Positions 25,963 to 34,821 of a stretch of DNA of 42,479 nt are shown piece after piece. How positions within the stretch are numbered: position 1 is the stretch's first letter; each line of letters opens with the position of its first letter. Position numbers and translations under genes: made by a program. Origin of the DNA: an uncultured Flavobacteriaceae bacterium. Lineage in GTDB: Bacteria > Bacteroidota > Bacteroidia > Flavobacteriales > Flavobacteriaceae. The notes beneath the pieces are model-generated. The model was not told the origin of the DNA and searched no databases. It was given only the letters and a program-made list of their open reading frames with translations. The stretch lies in assembly GCA_947489085.1 (NCBI GenBank), contig CANLCJ010000035.1:1-42479 (forward strand), written 5' to 3'.

Positions 25963-26703
25963 ATGAAAAAATATATTTTTTTAGTACTATGTATGCTAAT
26001 TGCAATAAGTAGTACCAATGTTACAGCTCAAGGAAAATCTACAGAAAAGCGAGAAAAAATTAAAGCCAATAAACAGAATAAAGAAAAACGTTTTAAGGAG
26101 GCTAAGCAAAAAGGTAAAATTAAGAGTAAAGAGAATAGGAATGTTGTTGAAGATATTACCGATAACACAGAGACTAAAGTAAATGAAACTAATGATAAGA
26201 TTAAAGGAAAAGGAAAGGAAATAAAAGATAAAGTTAAGGGAAAAGGCAAAGTTAAAGAAGAGAAAAAGGATCGTGACGACGACGATGAAGAAGATGACGA
26301 AGATGATGACGACAAAGCAGAAGAAACTAGTGAGAAAAAAGAGAAAGAGAAAAATGGAGCTGCCTATGGGAAAAACAAAAATGGACTTTCAGGAAGAGCT
26401 TTTGGAAAAGCAAGATCTGAAGAGGCAAAACAGAAATTAAAATCTCAAGAAAAAGATTTAGAAGATAAAACAGAAATAGTGACACGTGGAAAAGAAAAAA
26501 TAGAAAAAGCTAAGGAGAAAGTAAAAGCGGAAAAGAAAAATAAAGAAATAACAGAAGAAGAAGCTAAAGAAAAAGAAGAAAAAATAGCTAAGGCTGAAGA
26601 AAAATTAAATGAACTTGAAAATACGATAAAAAAAGGAAAAGAAGCCGTAAATAAACGCAAGGAAGCTTTAGAAAAAATAGTATTTCCTGAAACTGTAAAT
26701 TAA
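25963..26703 (+). CDS. Secreted, highly charged coiled-coil protein
   Basis: The 246-residue protein has a signal peptide (residues 1-23, ending NVTAQG). The mature chain is almost entirely Lys, Glu and Asp: a basic first third, a pure acidic block at residues 105-117, a Gly-rich centre with GAAYGKNKNGLSGRAFGKAR (132-151), and a C-terminal helical region (about 152-240) that should form a long coiled coil. No family is recognised. The acidic block could bind cations such as calcium, and the low-complexity composition suggests a structural or stress-related envelope protein; both are guesses. Confidence 0.75.
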   Translation: MKKYIFLVLCMLIAISSTNVTAQGKSTEKREKIKANKQNKEKRFKEAKQKGKIKSKENRNVVEDITDNTETKVNETNDKIKGKGKEIKDKVKGKGKVKEEKKDRDDDDEEDDEDDDDKAEETSEKKEKEKNGAAYGKNKNGLSGRAFGKARSEEAKQKLKSQEKDLEDKTEIVTRGKEKIEKAKEKVKAEKKNKEITEEEAKEKEEKIAKAEEKLNELENTIKKGKEAVNKRKEALEKIVFPETVN

Positions 26704-26751
26704 AAGTATATAAGTAATAATTTTATTTTTTAAAATAGAAAATTAACCCAT

Positions 26752-26794
26752 TATCAACTAAAAAGCTGCAAAATCTGCAGCTTTTTAGTTGATA
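26752..26794. terminator. 19-bp perfect hairpin terminator
   Basis: A perfect 19-bp inverted repeat (26752-26770 and 26776-26794) has a 5-nt loop. The GC-rich part AGCTGCA/TGCAGCT is preceded by five A and followed by five T within the stem, so it can end transcription from either side. The rest of the 301-bp gap (26704-27004) holds a promoter box at 26880-26887 and no gene. Confidence 0.8.
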
Positions 26795-26879
26795 TACTAT
26801 TCCGTTAAATATTTAATTTTAGATATTTTAAAATCCATTAATTAAATAAAGAATATCACTATTTGAGATTTCATTTTGT

Positions 26880-26887
26880 TATATTTG
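26880..26887 (+). promoter_or_regulatory. Candidate -7 promoter box for fabG
   Basis: TATATTTG is a perfect TAnnTTTG box. A TTTG lies upstream at 26862-26865, but the 14-nt spacing is shorter than usual. The leader to the ATG at 27005 would be about 110 nt. Confidence 0.4.
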
Positions 26888-27004
26888 ACGCCAAATCTTG
26901 ACAATACTACTACCAGTATAATTAGATTATAGCTTTTTGAATACGGAAGCTTTAGATGCGTCGAGATTTACATTTTTTAAACTAAAAGAATAATTAAATA
27001 GACC

Positions 27005-27751
27005 ATGAAATTATTAGAAGGCAAAGTAGCTATTGTAACAGGAGCTAGCCGTGGTATAGGAAAAGGAATAGCAGAAGTATTTGCAGCTCAAGGTGCACAT
27101 GTCGCATTTACATACAGTGCTTCTGTAGAGGCAGCAAATGCACTAGAAACAGAATTAAAAGCGTTAGGAATTAACGCTAAGGGCTACCAAAGTAATGCAG
27201 CCAGTTTCGATGAAGCGCAAAAGCTAGTGGAAGATGTCTTGAAAGATTTTGGAGGTGTTGATGTTCTAGTAAACAATGCTGGAATTACCAAAGATAATTT
27301 GTTAATGCGTATGGGAGAGGAAGACTTCGATAAAGTAATAGAAGTTAACCTTAAATCTGTTTTTAATATGACAAAGGCAGTACAACGCACCATGCTAAAG
27401 CAACGCAAAGGCTCTATAATAAACATGAGTTCTGTAGTAGGTGTTAAAGGAAATGCTGGACAAACAAATTATGCAGCCTCTAAAGCAGGAATTATAGGGT
27501 TTTCTAAATCAGTAGCTTTAGAATTAGGTTCTAGAAATATACGAAGCAATGTTATTGCACCAGGTTTTATAGAAACCGAAATGACAGCAAAATTAGATGA
27601 AGAAATCGTTAAAGGGTGGAGAGCAGGAATACCTTTAAAGCGAGGTGGTTCTGCCGAAGATGTTGCTAATGCATGTGTGTTTTTAGCAAGCGATTTAAGC
27701 GCTTATATTACAGGGCAAACCTTAAATGTAGATGGTGGCATGCTTACATAA
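27005..27751 (+). CDS. fabG: 3-oxoacyl-ACP reductase
   Basis: The 248-residue short-chain dehydrogenase has TGASRGIG (residues 12-19), NNAG (90-93), and the catalytic Ser143, Tyr156 and Lys160 (MSSVVGVKGN, YAASK). FabG reduces 3-oxoacyl-ACP with NADPH in fatty-acid elongation. Sequence and length fit FabG better than other SDR enzymes (VALELGSRNIRSNVIAPGFI, and a C-terminus ending TLNVDGGMLT). It is followed after 47 bp by a VWA membrane protein gene on the same strand. Confidence 0.9.
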   Translation: MKLLEGKVAIVTGASRGIGKGIAEVFAAQGAHVAFTYSASVEAANALETELKALGINAKGYQSNAASFDEAQKLVEDVLKDFGGVDVLVNNAGITKDNLLMRMGEEDFDKVIEVNLKSVFNMTKAVQRTMLKQRKGSIINMSSVVGVKGNAGQTNYAASKAGIIGFSKSVALELGSRNIRSNVIAPGFIETEMTAKLDEEIVKGWRAGIPLKRGGSAEDVANACVFLASDLSAYITGQTLNVDGGMLT

Positions 27752-27798
27752 AACCTTATTTCATTATGTAATGAAATTTTAATTAAGATCGATATATT

Positions 27799-29835
27799 AT
27801 GAGTTCTCAAACGCTTATATTAATACTATTATCTGGAATTATAGCGCTACTTGTAGCGCTTTTTCAGTATAAATATAAAGCGAAACTAAAGCCACGCTTA
27901 GCAAACTTATTAACTGCATTGCGTTTTCTATCAATTTTTGTGGTATTGCTATTGCTAGTAAATCCTAAATTTGAAAAAATAAAGGTATATGTAGAAAAAC
28001 CTACTCTGGTAATCGCTGTAGATAACTCAAATTCCATAGCGCATTTAAAGCAAACAAAAGCCGCCAATACAGCTATAGCTGCGTTAAAAAATAACAAAGC
28101 ATTAAAAGATAAATTTACAATTGAAGTTTTTGGATTCGAAGATCAATTAAATACAGCTGTAGACAGCTTTAATTTTAGGGGTAAAGAAACTAACATAGAC
28201 AAAGCTTTGGTAGAAATATCTAAAATCCATAAAACAGATATAGCACCAATAGTCTTAATTTCAGACGGGAATCAATCTTTTGGTAATGATTATTCGGTAC
28301 CCAACCCCAATTACGCCCAACCCATTTATCCTGTAATATTAGGAGATACAATAAATTATACCGACTTAAAAATAAAGCAACTCAATACCAATAGGTATGT
28401 GTTTTTAAAAAATAAATTTCCTGTAGAAGCAGTACTTTTATACCAAGGTAATACTGCCGTAACTACCAAATTTAAAGTCTTACAAAATGGAATTGCAGTG
28501 TACAGTAGTGTATTAAAATTTTCAAAATCTAAAAATGCTCAAATAATTAATTTTACACTTCCAGCAAATACAATAGGCGTACAAAGTTATAAAGCTATTT
28601 TAGAGCCTTTAGAGAATGAAAAAAATAAAGTAAACAATGTTGCTAATTTTGCTGTAGAAGTAATCGATCAAAAAACTAAAATAGCCATTGTAAGTGCCTT
28701 TTCACACCCAGACATAGGTGTTTTTAAGAAGAGTATAGAAGCCAACGAACAACGGTCGGTAACCCTACATACACCAAATTCTATACTACCGACTTTAAAT
28801 GATTATCAATTAATAATATTATATCAACCAGATTTCTCGTTTAAACAATTATATACAGTACTCGATAAGGAAGCTAAAAATAGGTTTACAATAGTTGGCT
28901 CTAAAACAAATTTAAGGTTTATAAATCAAAATCAAGAACGATTTTATCACGGTATAACCAACCAAACAGAAGACTACCAACCAAAGCTGAATTTAAATTT
29001 TTCACCATTTTTAGTGGACGATATCAATTTTGAATCCTTTCCGCCTTTAAAATCGCATTATGGAGATGTAAAGTTTAACGTGCCTTTCGAAACTATACTA
29101 GAAAAAACAGTGCTAGGCATTTCTAACAACGCCCCATTATTAGCCACTTTAGAAGCAAACAATAGGAGAGAGGCTATACTTTTTGGAGAAAACATTTGGA
29201 GGTGGAGGGCACAAAGTTTTATAAACGATAACACGTTTAATACTTTCGATGATTTTATGGGGAAAATGGTACAATACTTAGCTTCAAGTAAAAGAAAAGA
29301 ACGCTTAAACGTCTCTTACAAATCGTTTTACGCAGGAACATCAAATTTAATTATTACAGCTCAAATATTTGATAAGAACTATCAATTCGATGCAAGACAA
29401 TCTTTAGAATTGATATTAACAGACATTGTAACTAAAGCAAAAAAAGTGATTCCCTTTGTTTTAAAAAGTAATAAATATCAGGTAGATTTAAGTGGCTTAA
29501 GCCCATCAAAGTATAATTTTACGGTAAAATCTACTCAACAAAATATATCAAAATCTGGAAGTTTCGAAGTTTTAGAATACAACATAGAGCAGCAATTTTT
29601 AAATGCAGATATTACCAAACTGAAAGCTTTAGCAAATCACACAAAAGCAACCCATGCCTTTGCAGATAATATAGAGGATGTAATTTCCGATTTAACAGAA
29701 AATAAAAATTATATAGCACTACAAAAGAGTATTAAAAATACAATACCTTTGATAGATTGGAAATACCTTTTGGCAATTATGGTTTTTACGCTGGCAGCCG
29801 AATGGTTTTTAAGAAAATACAACGGACTTATTTAA
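27799..29835 (+). CDS. Membrane protein with VWA domain
   Basis: The 678-residue protein has two N-terminal membrane segments (residues about 5-23 and 38-54), a von Willebrand A-like domain with the metal-site motif DNSNS (75-79) and ISDGNQ near residue 155, a long beta-rich region, and one C-terminal membrane segment (about 653-671). The middle part, with SAFSHPDIGVFKKSIE, resembles the glutamine-amidotransferase-like fold found in related membrane proteins; this is a weak impression. The layout suggests an envelope scaffold with the VWA domain on one face of the membrane. The SPFH gene follows after 10 bp, so the two are probably cotranslated. Function unknown. Confidence 0.78.
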   Translation: MSSQTLILILLSGIIALLVALFQYKYKAKLKPRLANLLTALRFLSIFVVLLLLVNPKFEKIKVYVEKPTLVIAVDNSNSIAHLKQTKAANTAIAALKNNKALKDKFTIEVFGFEDQLNTAVDSFNFRGKETNIDKALVEISKIHKTDIAPIVLISDGNQSFGNDYSVPNPNYAQPIYPVILGDTINYTDLKIKQLNTNRYVFLKNKFPVEAVLLYQGNTAVTTKFKVLQNGIAVYSSVLKFSKSKNAQIINFTLPANTIGVQSYKAILEPLENEKNKVNNVANFAVEVIDQKTKIAIVSAFSHPDIGVFKKSIEANEQRSVTLHTPNSILPTLNDYQLIILYQPDFSFKQLYTVLDKEAKNRFTIVGSKTNLRFINQNQERFYHGITNQTEDYQPKLNLNFSPFLVDDINFESFPPLKSHYGDVKFNVPFETILEKTVLGISNNAPLLATLEANNRREAILFGENIWRWRAQSFINDNTFNTFDDFMGKMVQYLASSKRKERLNVSYKSFYAGTSNLIITAQIFDKNYQFDARQSLELILTDIVTKAKKVIPFVLKSNKYQVDLSGLSPSKYNFTVKSTQQNISKSGSFEVLEYNIEQQFLNADITKLKALANHTKATHAFADNIEDVISDLTENKNYIALQKSIKNTIPLIDWKYLLAIMVFTLAAEWFLRKYNGLI

Positions 29836-29845
29836 ACTAAATACA

Positions 29846-30658
29846 ATGGATAAATTACCTAAAATAGCATTCCCCTTTATTATCGCAATAGTTGTAACTT
29901 TTGTACTAATAGCCAAATCTGTAGTTACAATAGACGCAGGACATGCAGGCGTATTATATAAACTAAATGGAGGTGTGGACCCAGAAACAGAACCTTTAGG
30001 CGAAGGTATTAATTTTGTGGCGCCATGGAATAGCGTTATCGAATATGAAGTGCGCCAACAAGAAGTACCAGAGCGCATGTCGGTATTATCATCTAACGGT
30101 TTAGATATAAAACTAGACGCCTCTGTGCTTTACCAACCAGATGTTGCTAATTTAGCACGTTTACACAAAGAAAAGGGAAAAAATTATTTAAGTAGAGTAT
30201 TACAACCCGCCATACGCAGTGCCGCAAGGAGTGTAGTGGGACGTTATACGCCAGAGCAGTTATATTCCAGCAAGCGAGATGCAATTCAAGAAGAAATATT
30301 TTTGGAAACAAAAAAAATTGTAGAAACACAATACATACAATTAAACAGTATTTTAATTAGAGACGTTACGCTACCACCCACTATTAAACAAGCTATAGAA
30401 CGTAAGTTAAAACAAGAACAGGAATCGTTAGAATACGAATTTAGGCTAGTAACAGCCTCTAAAGAAGCCGAAAAGGTAATTATAGAAGCAAAAGGTAAAG
30501 CCGATGCCAATAAAATTTTAAGTGCTTCGTTAACCGATAAAATATTACAGGACAAAGGTATTGAAGCCACGACTAAACTGGCAGAATCTCCTAATAGTAA
30601 AGTTATAGTTATAGGTTCTGGAGATAGTGGCCTGCCTATTATCTTAGGTAATCAATAG
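29846..30658 (+). CDS. Prohibitin-like SPFH/Band 7 protein
   Basis: The 270-residue protein has one N-terminal membrane segment (residues about 7-24), an SPFH domain starting at AGHAGVLYKLNGGVDPETEP with EYEVRQQEVPERMSVLSSNG, and a C-terminal coiled coil (about 165-235). It matches prohibitins, which assemble into ring-like membrane scaffolds that modulate proteases such as FtsH and organise membrane patches. It follows the VWA gene by 10 bp and the two may form one complex. Confidence 0.88.
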   Translation: MDKLPKIAFPFIIAIVVTFVLIAKSVVTIDAGHAGVLYKLNGGVDPETEPLGEGINFVAPWNSVIEYEVRQQEVPERMSVLSSNGLDIKLDASVLYQPDVANLARLHKEKGKNYLSRVLQPAIRSAARSVVGRYTPEQLYSSKRDAIQEEIFLETKKIVETQYIQLNSILIRDVTLPPTIKQAIERKLKQEQESLEYEFRLVTASKEAEKVIIEAKGKADANKILSASLTDKILQDKGIEATTKLAESPNSKVIVIGSGDSGLPIILGNQ

Positions 30659-30670
30659 TTAATTTCAGTT

Positions 30671-31267
30671 ATGAGAAATATTAAGTTTATATTATTTGCA
30701 TTAGCTACTAACGTCTTTACTTACGCACAAGAAAAAGCATATGTTTCTTTGTTTGAAAATGCCAATAATGTTAAATATTATAAGTATGCTGGTAAACGTA
30801 AAGCCTATTATTTTGAATACTTTGATAACGCAAAAAAGAAAATAGACAATCAAAATTACTATACAAGATATAGGACTTATAGTTCAGGAAGGATTGATAC
30901 AACCTACTTTAGAAAGGGAGAAAAAAATTATTATCATTTAAATATTAAGACTAATAAGGAATCAATTGTTTTACCCGTAGAACCAAAGTTAAATGATACT
31001 TGGTTTGAAAGCGATAACAGTTGGAGTTATAAAGTTATAGCTGTTAATGAAAAATTTAAAACTCCATATAGAAAATTTAAAGGTTGTGTAAAGGTAAATT
31101 GTAAACAAATATTAGATAGAGATAAGCATAAAGCAAAAGAGTATTTTTTATATTATGATCCTCAGTTTGGTTATGTTGGGAATGTAAACAGTAAAGGAAA
31201 AATACTTACTTATCTCAGTGAGCAAAAGCTTAATGCTAAAGAAGGAGAAGTAATTGGTAACAAATAA
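30671..31267 (+). CDS. Secreted protein of unknown function
   Basis: The 198-residue protein has a signal peptide (KFILFALATNVFTYAQ, residues 5-20) and a Tyr/Lys-rich beta-type mature part with two Cys at about 138 and 144 (GCVKVNCKQ) that could form a disulfide. No family is recognised. It begins 12 bp after the SPFH gene. After its stop, at 31263-31304, another frame encodes a short copy of its C-terminus (KLIYYLSEQKTK against KILTYLSEQKL), a trace of duplication or a shifted end. Confidence 0.7.
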   Translation: MRNIKFILFALATNVFTYAQEKAYVSLFENANNVKYYKYAGKRKAYYFEYFDNAKKKIDNQNYYTRYRTYSSGRIDTTYFRKGEKNYYHLNIKTNKESIVLPVEPKLNDTWFESDNSWSYKVIAVNEKFKTPYRKFKGCVKVNCKQILDRDKHKAKEYFLYYDPQFGYVGNVNSKGKILTYLSEQKLNAKEGEVIGNK

Positions 31268-31315
31268 ACTTATTTATTATCTTAGTGAACAAAAAACTAA
31301 ATAAATAATTTTTCA

Positions 31316-31348
31316 TTTGGTTTTTTTGATGAAAATTACAGATATTTG
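31316..31348 (+). promoter_or_regulatory. Promoter for the his operon leader
   Basis: TTTG (31316-31319), 21 nt, then GATATTTG (31341-31348), one change from TAnnTTTG, fits the Bacteroidota consensus. Transcription would begin near 31355, just before the leader peptide at 31366. Confidence 0.55.
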
Positions 31349-31365
31349 CAAAACAAATTTAGAAC

Positions 31366-31419
31366 ATGATAATTACTCAAAACCATCATCACATTCATAC
31401 TTGCAAACAAGCGAGGTGA
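31366..31419 (+). CDS. hisL: Histidine operon leader peptide
   Basis: A 17-codon frame, MIITQNHHHIHTCKQAR, contains four His codons in five positions (HHHIH). It lies between the his promoter and a terminator hairpin just before hisG, the classic layout of an amino-acid attenuator. When charged tRNA-His is scarce, the ribosome should stall at these codons and the downstream terminator should not form. It has no role as a protein product. Confidence 0.85.
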   Translation: MIITQNHHHIHTCKQAR

Positions 31420-31448
31420 ATAGCTATTGAGTAAAATCAACATATAGT

Positions 31449-31487
31449 AAAAACCCGTTTGAAAAATACATCAGACGGGTTTTTTTA
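31449..31487 (+). terminator. His operon attenuator terminator
   Basis: A 14-bp stem with one G-U pair (31449-31462 with 31471-31484), containing ACCCGT/ACGGGT and an 8-nt loop, is followed by a T-run (31480-31486). It lies 30 nt after the leader peptide stop and 46 nt before hisG. A CAAAC in the leader (31403-31407) can pair with GTTTG (31457-31461) of the first arm and might act as antiterminator; this is inferred. Confidence 0.85.
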
Positions 31488-31532
31488 ATTTAAGAGATAA
31501 TAACGTAGTTTAAAACTCATAAAAATAACACA

Positions 31533-32390
31533 ATGAGTACATTAAGAATTGCAGTGCAAAAATCGGGTCGACTTAACGAAGACTCTATGCGAATTTTAAA
31601 AGATATTGGTATTTCAATCGATAATGGTAAAGACCAATTAAAAGCATCGGCAAGAAATTTTCCTGTAGAAGTATTTTACTTACGAAATGGCGACATCCCG
31701 CAATACCTAAAAGATGGTGTGGTAGACGCAGCTATAATTGGAGAAAATGTTTTAATAGAGAAAGGAGAAGATATAAAGTTTGTAGAACGTTTAGGCTTCT
31801 CAAAATGTAAAGTCTCTATAGCCGTACCCAAAGACTCTAAAGACAATTCGTTAAAAGATTTAGAAGGCAAACGCATAGCGACTTCTTACCCTAAAACTGT
31901 TGAGAAATTTTTAAAAGCTCAAGGTATAGAAGCGCAATTGCACATTATAAATGGTTCGGTAGAAATTGCACCTAATATAGGTCTGGCAGATGGCATTTGC
32001 GATATTGTATCTAGTGGGAGTACTTTATTTAAAAATGGATTAAAAGAAATAGAAGTGCTATTAACTTCTGAAGCTGTTTTGGCAGTATCACCAAAATTAG
32101 ATGCAGAACGTAAAGCTATTTTAGATACCATTCAATTTAGAATTCAATCGGTACTAAAAGGTCGCGATTCTAAATACGTATTACTAAATGCCCCTAACGA
32201 TAAATTGGAAGACATCATAAAAGTGTTACCAGGCATGAAAAGCCCAACCGTACTGCCATTGGCAGAAGAAGGATGGAGTTCTGTACATTCTGTAATTCCA
32301 AAACACAAATTTTGGGATGTTATAGACGATTTAAAAGCTAAAGGCGCACAAGGCATACTCGTGTGCCCAATAGAAAAAATGGTACTTTAA
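31533..32390 (+). CDS. hisG: ATP phosphoribosyltransferase, long form
   Basis: The 285-residue enzyme catalyses the first, feedback-controlled step of histidine synthesis: ATP plus PRPP to phosphoribosyl-ATP. The start LRIAVQKSGRLNEDS is conserved, the PRPP-binding segment is in DGICDIVSSGSTLFKNGL, and the C-terminal ACT-like domain (about 210-285, ending PIEKMVL) marks the long form, which works without HisZ and is inhibited by histidine. It is the first gene after the attenuator. Confidence 0.96.
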   Translation: MSTLRIAVQKSGRLNEDSMRILKDIGISIDNGKDQLKASARNFPVEVFYLRNGDIPQYLKDGVVDAAIIGENVLIEKGEDIKFVERLGFSKCKVSIAVPKDSKDNSLKDLEGKRIATSYPKTVEKFLKAQGIEAQLHIINGSVEIAPNIGLADGICDIVSSGSTLFKNGLKEIEVLLTSEAVLAVSPKLDAERKAILDTIQFRIQSVLKGRDSKYVLLNAPNDKLEDIIKVLPGMKSPTVLPLAEEGWSSVHSVIPKHKFWDVIDDLKAKGAQGILVCPIEKMVL

Positions 32391-32424
32391 ATAGATGTTT
32401 AAGGCCTTTTAAAACGAAGCAATT

Positions 32425-33708
32425 ATGCAAATAATACAAAATCCAGAACGTGCAGAATGGGACGAGTTATTAAAACGTCCCACACAAACAGTAGATGCTA
32501 TCGAAGGTATAGTAACTGGTATTTTTAAAGACGTAGCTGCCAATGGCGATCTGGCCATAGCAAAGTATACCGAGAAGTTCGACAACATCACATTAGAAAA
32601 CACTGTTGTTAAAAAAGAAGAAGTAGATGCAGCTATAGCTTTAGTTCCTGCTGAGCTGCAAAAAGCAATTAAAAAAGCCAAACTTAATATAGAACTTTTT
32701 CATAAAGCGCAGAAAACAACAAAAATTGCTGTAGAAACAACCAAAGGCGTGGAATGCTGGCAAGAAAAGCGTCCCATACAAAAAGTAGGCTTATACATTC
32801 CTGGAGGCACAGCTCCGCTATTTTCAACAGTATTAATGCTAGCTATACCAGCCCAAATAGCAGGCTGTAAAGAAATTGTATTATGTTCTCCTCCAAATAA
32901 AGAGGGCAAATTAGCCCCCGAAATACTATTTGCGGCACAGTTATGTGGTGTTACAAAAATTATAAAAGTAGGAGGCATTCAAGCTATAGCAGGTTTAACA
33001 TTTGGTACAGCAACTATACCTCAAGTTTATAAAATATTTGGACCAGGAAACCAATACGTTACTGTAGCCAAACAATTGGCTACCCAACACGGTGTAGCTA
33101 TAGACATGCCAGCTGGGCCAAGCGAATTATTGGTTGTGGCCGATACGCATGCCAATCCCGCTTACGTAGCGTCCGATTTGTTGAGCCAAGCAGAACACGG
33201 CGTAGACAGTCAAGTCATTTTGGTATCAACATCGAAAACGTTAATAGATGAAGTGTCTAAGGCCGTAGCCACGCAACTAGCTGTGTTACCCAGACGTGCC
33301 ATAGCAGAAAAAGCCATAGCAAATTCAAAATTAATTTATGTTGAAGACGATGCAACAGCCATAGATTTAATAGATGCATACGGGCCAGAACACTATATAA
33401 TATGCTGCGAAAATGAAGACCTTTATGTAGATAATATAAATAATGCAGGTTCTGTATTTATAGGAGATTACACTCCAGAAAGCGCAGGAGACTACGCCTC
33501 GGGCACTAACCATACGTTGCCAACTAACGGATTTTCTAGAGCCTATTCGGGTGTGAATTTAGATAGTTTTATGAAAAACATGACATTTCAAAAAATATCG
33601 AAAGAAGGTCTGTTAAACATAGGAGAAACTATAGAACTTATGGCAGCAGCTGAAGGTTTACAAGCACACAAAAATGCAGTAAGCATTCGATTAAAAGATT
33701 TAAAATGA
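32425..33708 (+). CDS. hisD: Histidinol dehydrogenase
   Basis: The 427-residue zinc enzyme oxidises histidinol to histidine in two NAD-dependent steps. Family motifs present include LYIPGGTAPLFSTVLMLA, GPGNQYVTVAKQ, MPAGPSELLV, the SQAEHG zinc-site segment and GPEHY. The length is normal. Its last codons overlap the hisC start by 4 bp (ATGA), so the two are translationally coupled. Confidence 0.96.
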   Translation: MQIIQNPERAEWDELLKRPTQTVDAIEGIVTGIFKDVAANGDLAIAKYTEKFDNITLENTVVKKEEVDAAIALVPAELQKAIKKAKLNIELFHKAQKTTKIAVETTKGVECWQEKRPIQKVGLYIPGGTAPLFSTVLMLAIPAQIAGCKEIVLCSPPNKEGKLAPEILFAAQLCGVTKIIKVGGIQAIAGLTFGTATIPQVYKIFGPGNQYVTVAKQLATQHGVAIDMPAGPSELLVVADTHANPAYVASDLLSQAEHGVDSQVILVSTSKTLIDEVSKAVATQLAVLPRRAIAEKAIANSKLIYVEDDATAIDLIDAYGPEHYIICCENEDLYVDNINNAGSVFIGDYTPESAGDYASGTNHTLPTNGFSRAYSGVNLDSFMKNMTFQKISKEGLLNIGETIELMAAAEGLQAHKNAVSIRLKDLK

Positions 33709-34757
33709 AAACATTCGATATTCAAACGGTAATAAGGGCAAATGTTAAGGCTATGAAGCCCTACAGCTCTGCGCGCGACGAATATATTTCAGACGGTTCT
33801 AAAATGGTGTTTTTAGATGCTAACGAAAACCCGTATGAAAATGGAGTAAACCGTTATCCAGATCCGCTACAACGTAACCTAAAAGTGGTTTTAGCAGAAC
33901 AAAAAAACTTGGCTGAAAATCAGATTTTATTAGGCAACGGAAGTGATGAAGTTTTAGATTTACTCTTTAGAGCCTTTTGCGAGCCTAAACAAGACAACAT
34001 AATTACCCTGCCGCCTACCTATGGCATGTATACCGTTTTGTCTAACTTAAACGAAATAGAAGAACGCAAGGTAGGTTTAGATGCCAATTTTCAACCCGAT
34101 GTCGATGCCATATTAAGTGCAACAGACAAAAACTCTAAAATGCTTTTTATATGTTCGCCAAATAACCCAACAGGAAATTTGATGGCGGCACAGAAAGTAA
34201 AACAACTGTTAAATAACTTTAACGGTCTAGTCGTTATAGACGAAGCGTATATTGATTTTGCAGATCAAGAGAGTTGGATTTCAGAATTAGAAAATTATCC
34301 CAATTTGGTGGTTACACAAACACTCTCTAAAGCCTACGGGTTAGCAGGTATACGTTTAGGATTGTGTTTTGCTTCAGCAGATATAATTTCGGTACTAAAC
34401 AAAATAAAACCACCTTATAATGTTAACGCGCTAACGCAGCAAAAAGCATTAGAACGTATACAAAATGTAAATGCAGTAAGAGACGAAGTTCATTCAATTT
34501 TAGAAGAAAGAACCCTGTTGATACAAGCCTTAGAGACCATTCCATTTGTAAACGAAATTTTACCTACAGAAGCCAATTTTGTTTTAGCGCGTGTCGATGA
34601 TGCTACAAAACGTTACAACGCATTGATCGCAAAGGGTATTGTAATACGAAACCGTACCACCCAACCTGGTTGCGAAAACTGTTTGCGTTTTACGGTGGGT
34701 ACACCAGAAGAGAATAAGAAATTAATTGAAATGCTTCAGTTAATTTCGAAATCCTGA
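33705..34757 (+). CDS. hisC: Histidinol-phosphate aminotransferase
   Basis: The 350-residue PLP enzyme of aminotransferase class I/II converts imidazole-acetol phosphate to histidinol phosphate. Motifs: LDANENPYENGVNRYPDP (residues 37-54), SPNNPTGN (151-158), DEAYIDF (179-185) and the PLP Lys209 in TLSKAYGLAG. The start overlaps the hisD stop. The 64 bp to hisB hold no repeat. Confidence 0.95.
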   Translation: MKTFDIQTVIRANVKAMKPYSSARDEYISDGSKMVFLDANENPYENGVNRYPDPLQRNLKVVLAEQKNLAENQILLGNGSDEVLDLLFRAFCEPKQDNIITLPPTYGMYTVLSNLNEIEERKVGLDANFQPDVDAILSATDKNSKMLFICSPNNPTGNLMAAQKVKQLLNNFNGLVVIDEAYIDFADQESWISELENYPNLVVTQTLSKAYGLAGIRLGLCFASADIISVLNKIKPPYNVNALTQQKALERIQNVNAVRDEVHSILEERTLLIQALETIPFVNEILPTEANFVLARVDDATKRYNALIAKGIVIRNRTTQPGCENCLRFTVGTPEENKKLIEMLQLISKS

Positions 34758-34821
34758 ACTAAGAACATTGAAAATAAAAAAGACTCTGAATTAAGTTCGG
34801 GGTTTGATTAACACGTTAATC

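Noticed and set aside
26028-26315. Minus-strand frame rich in Ser and Phe
   Set aside because: It is the mirror image of the Lys/Asp/Glu-rich secreted protein; the poly-Ser run is the complement of the acidic block.
34804-34821. TTG start giving a HisB six residues longer
   Set aside because: The ATG at 34822 places the HAD motif FIDRDGT at the usual position; the extra residues match nothing.
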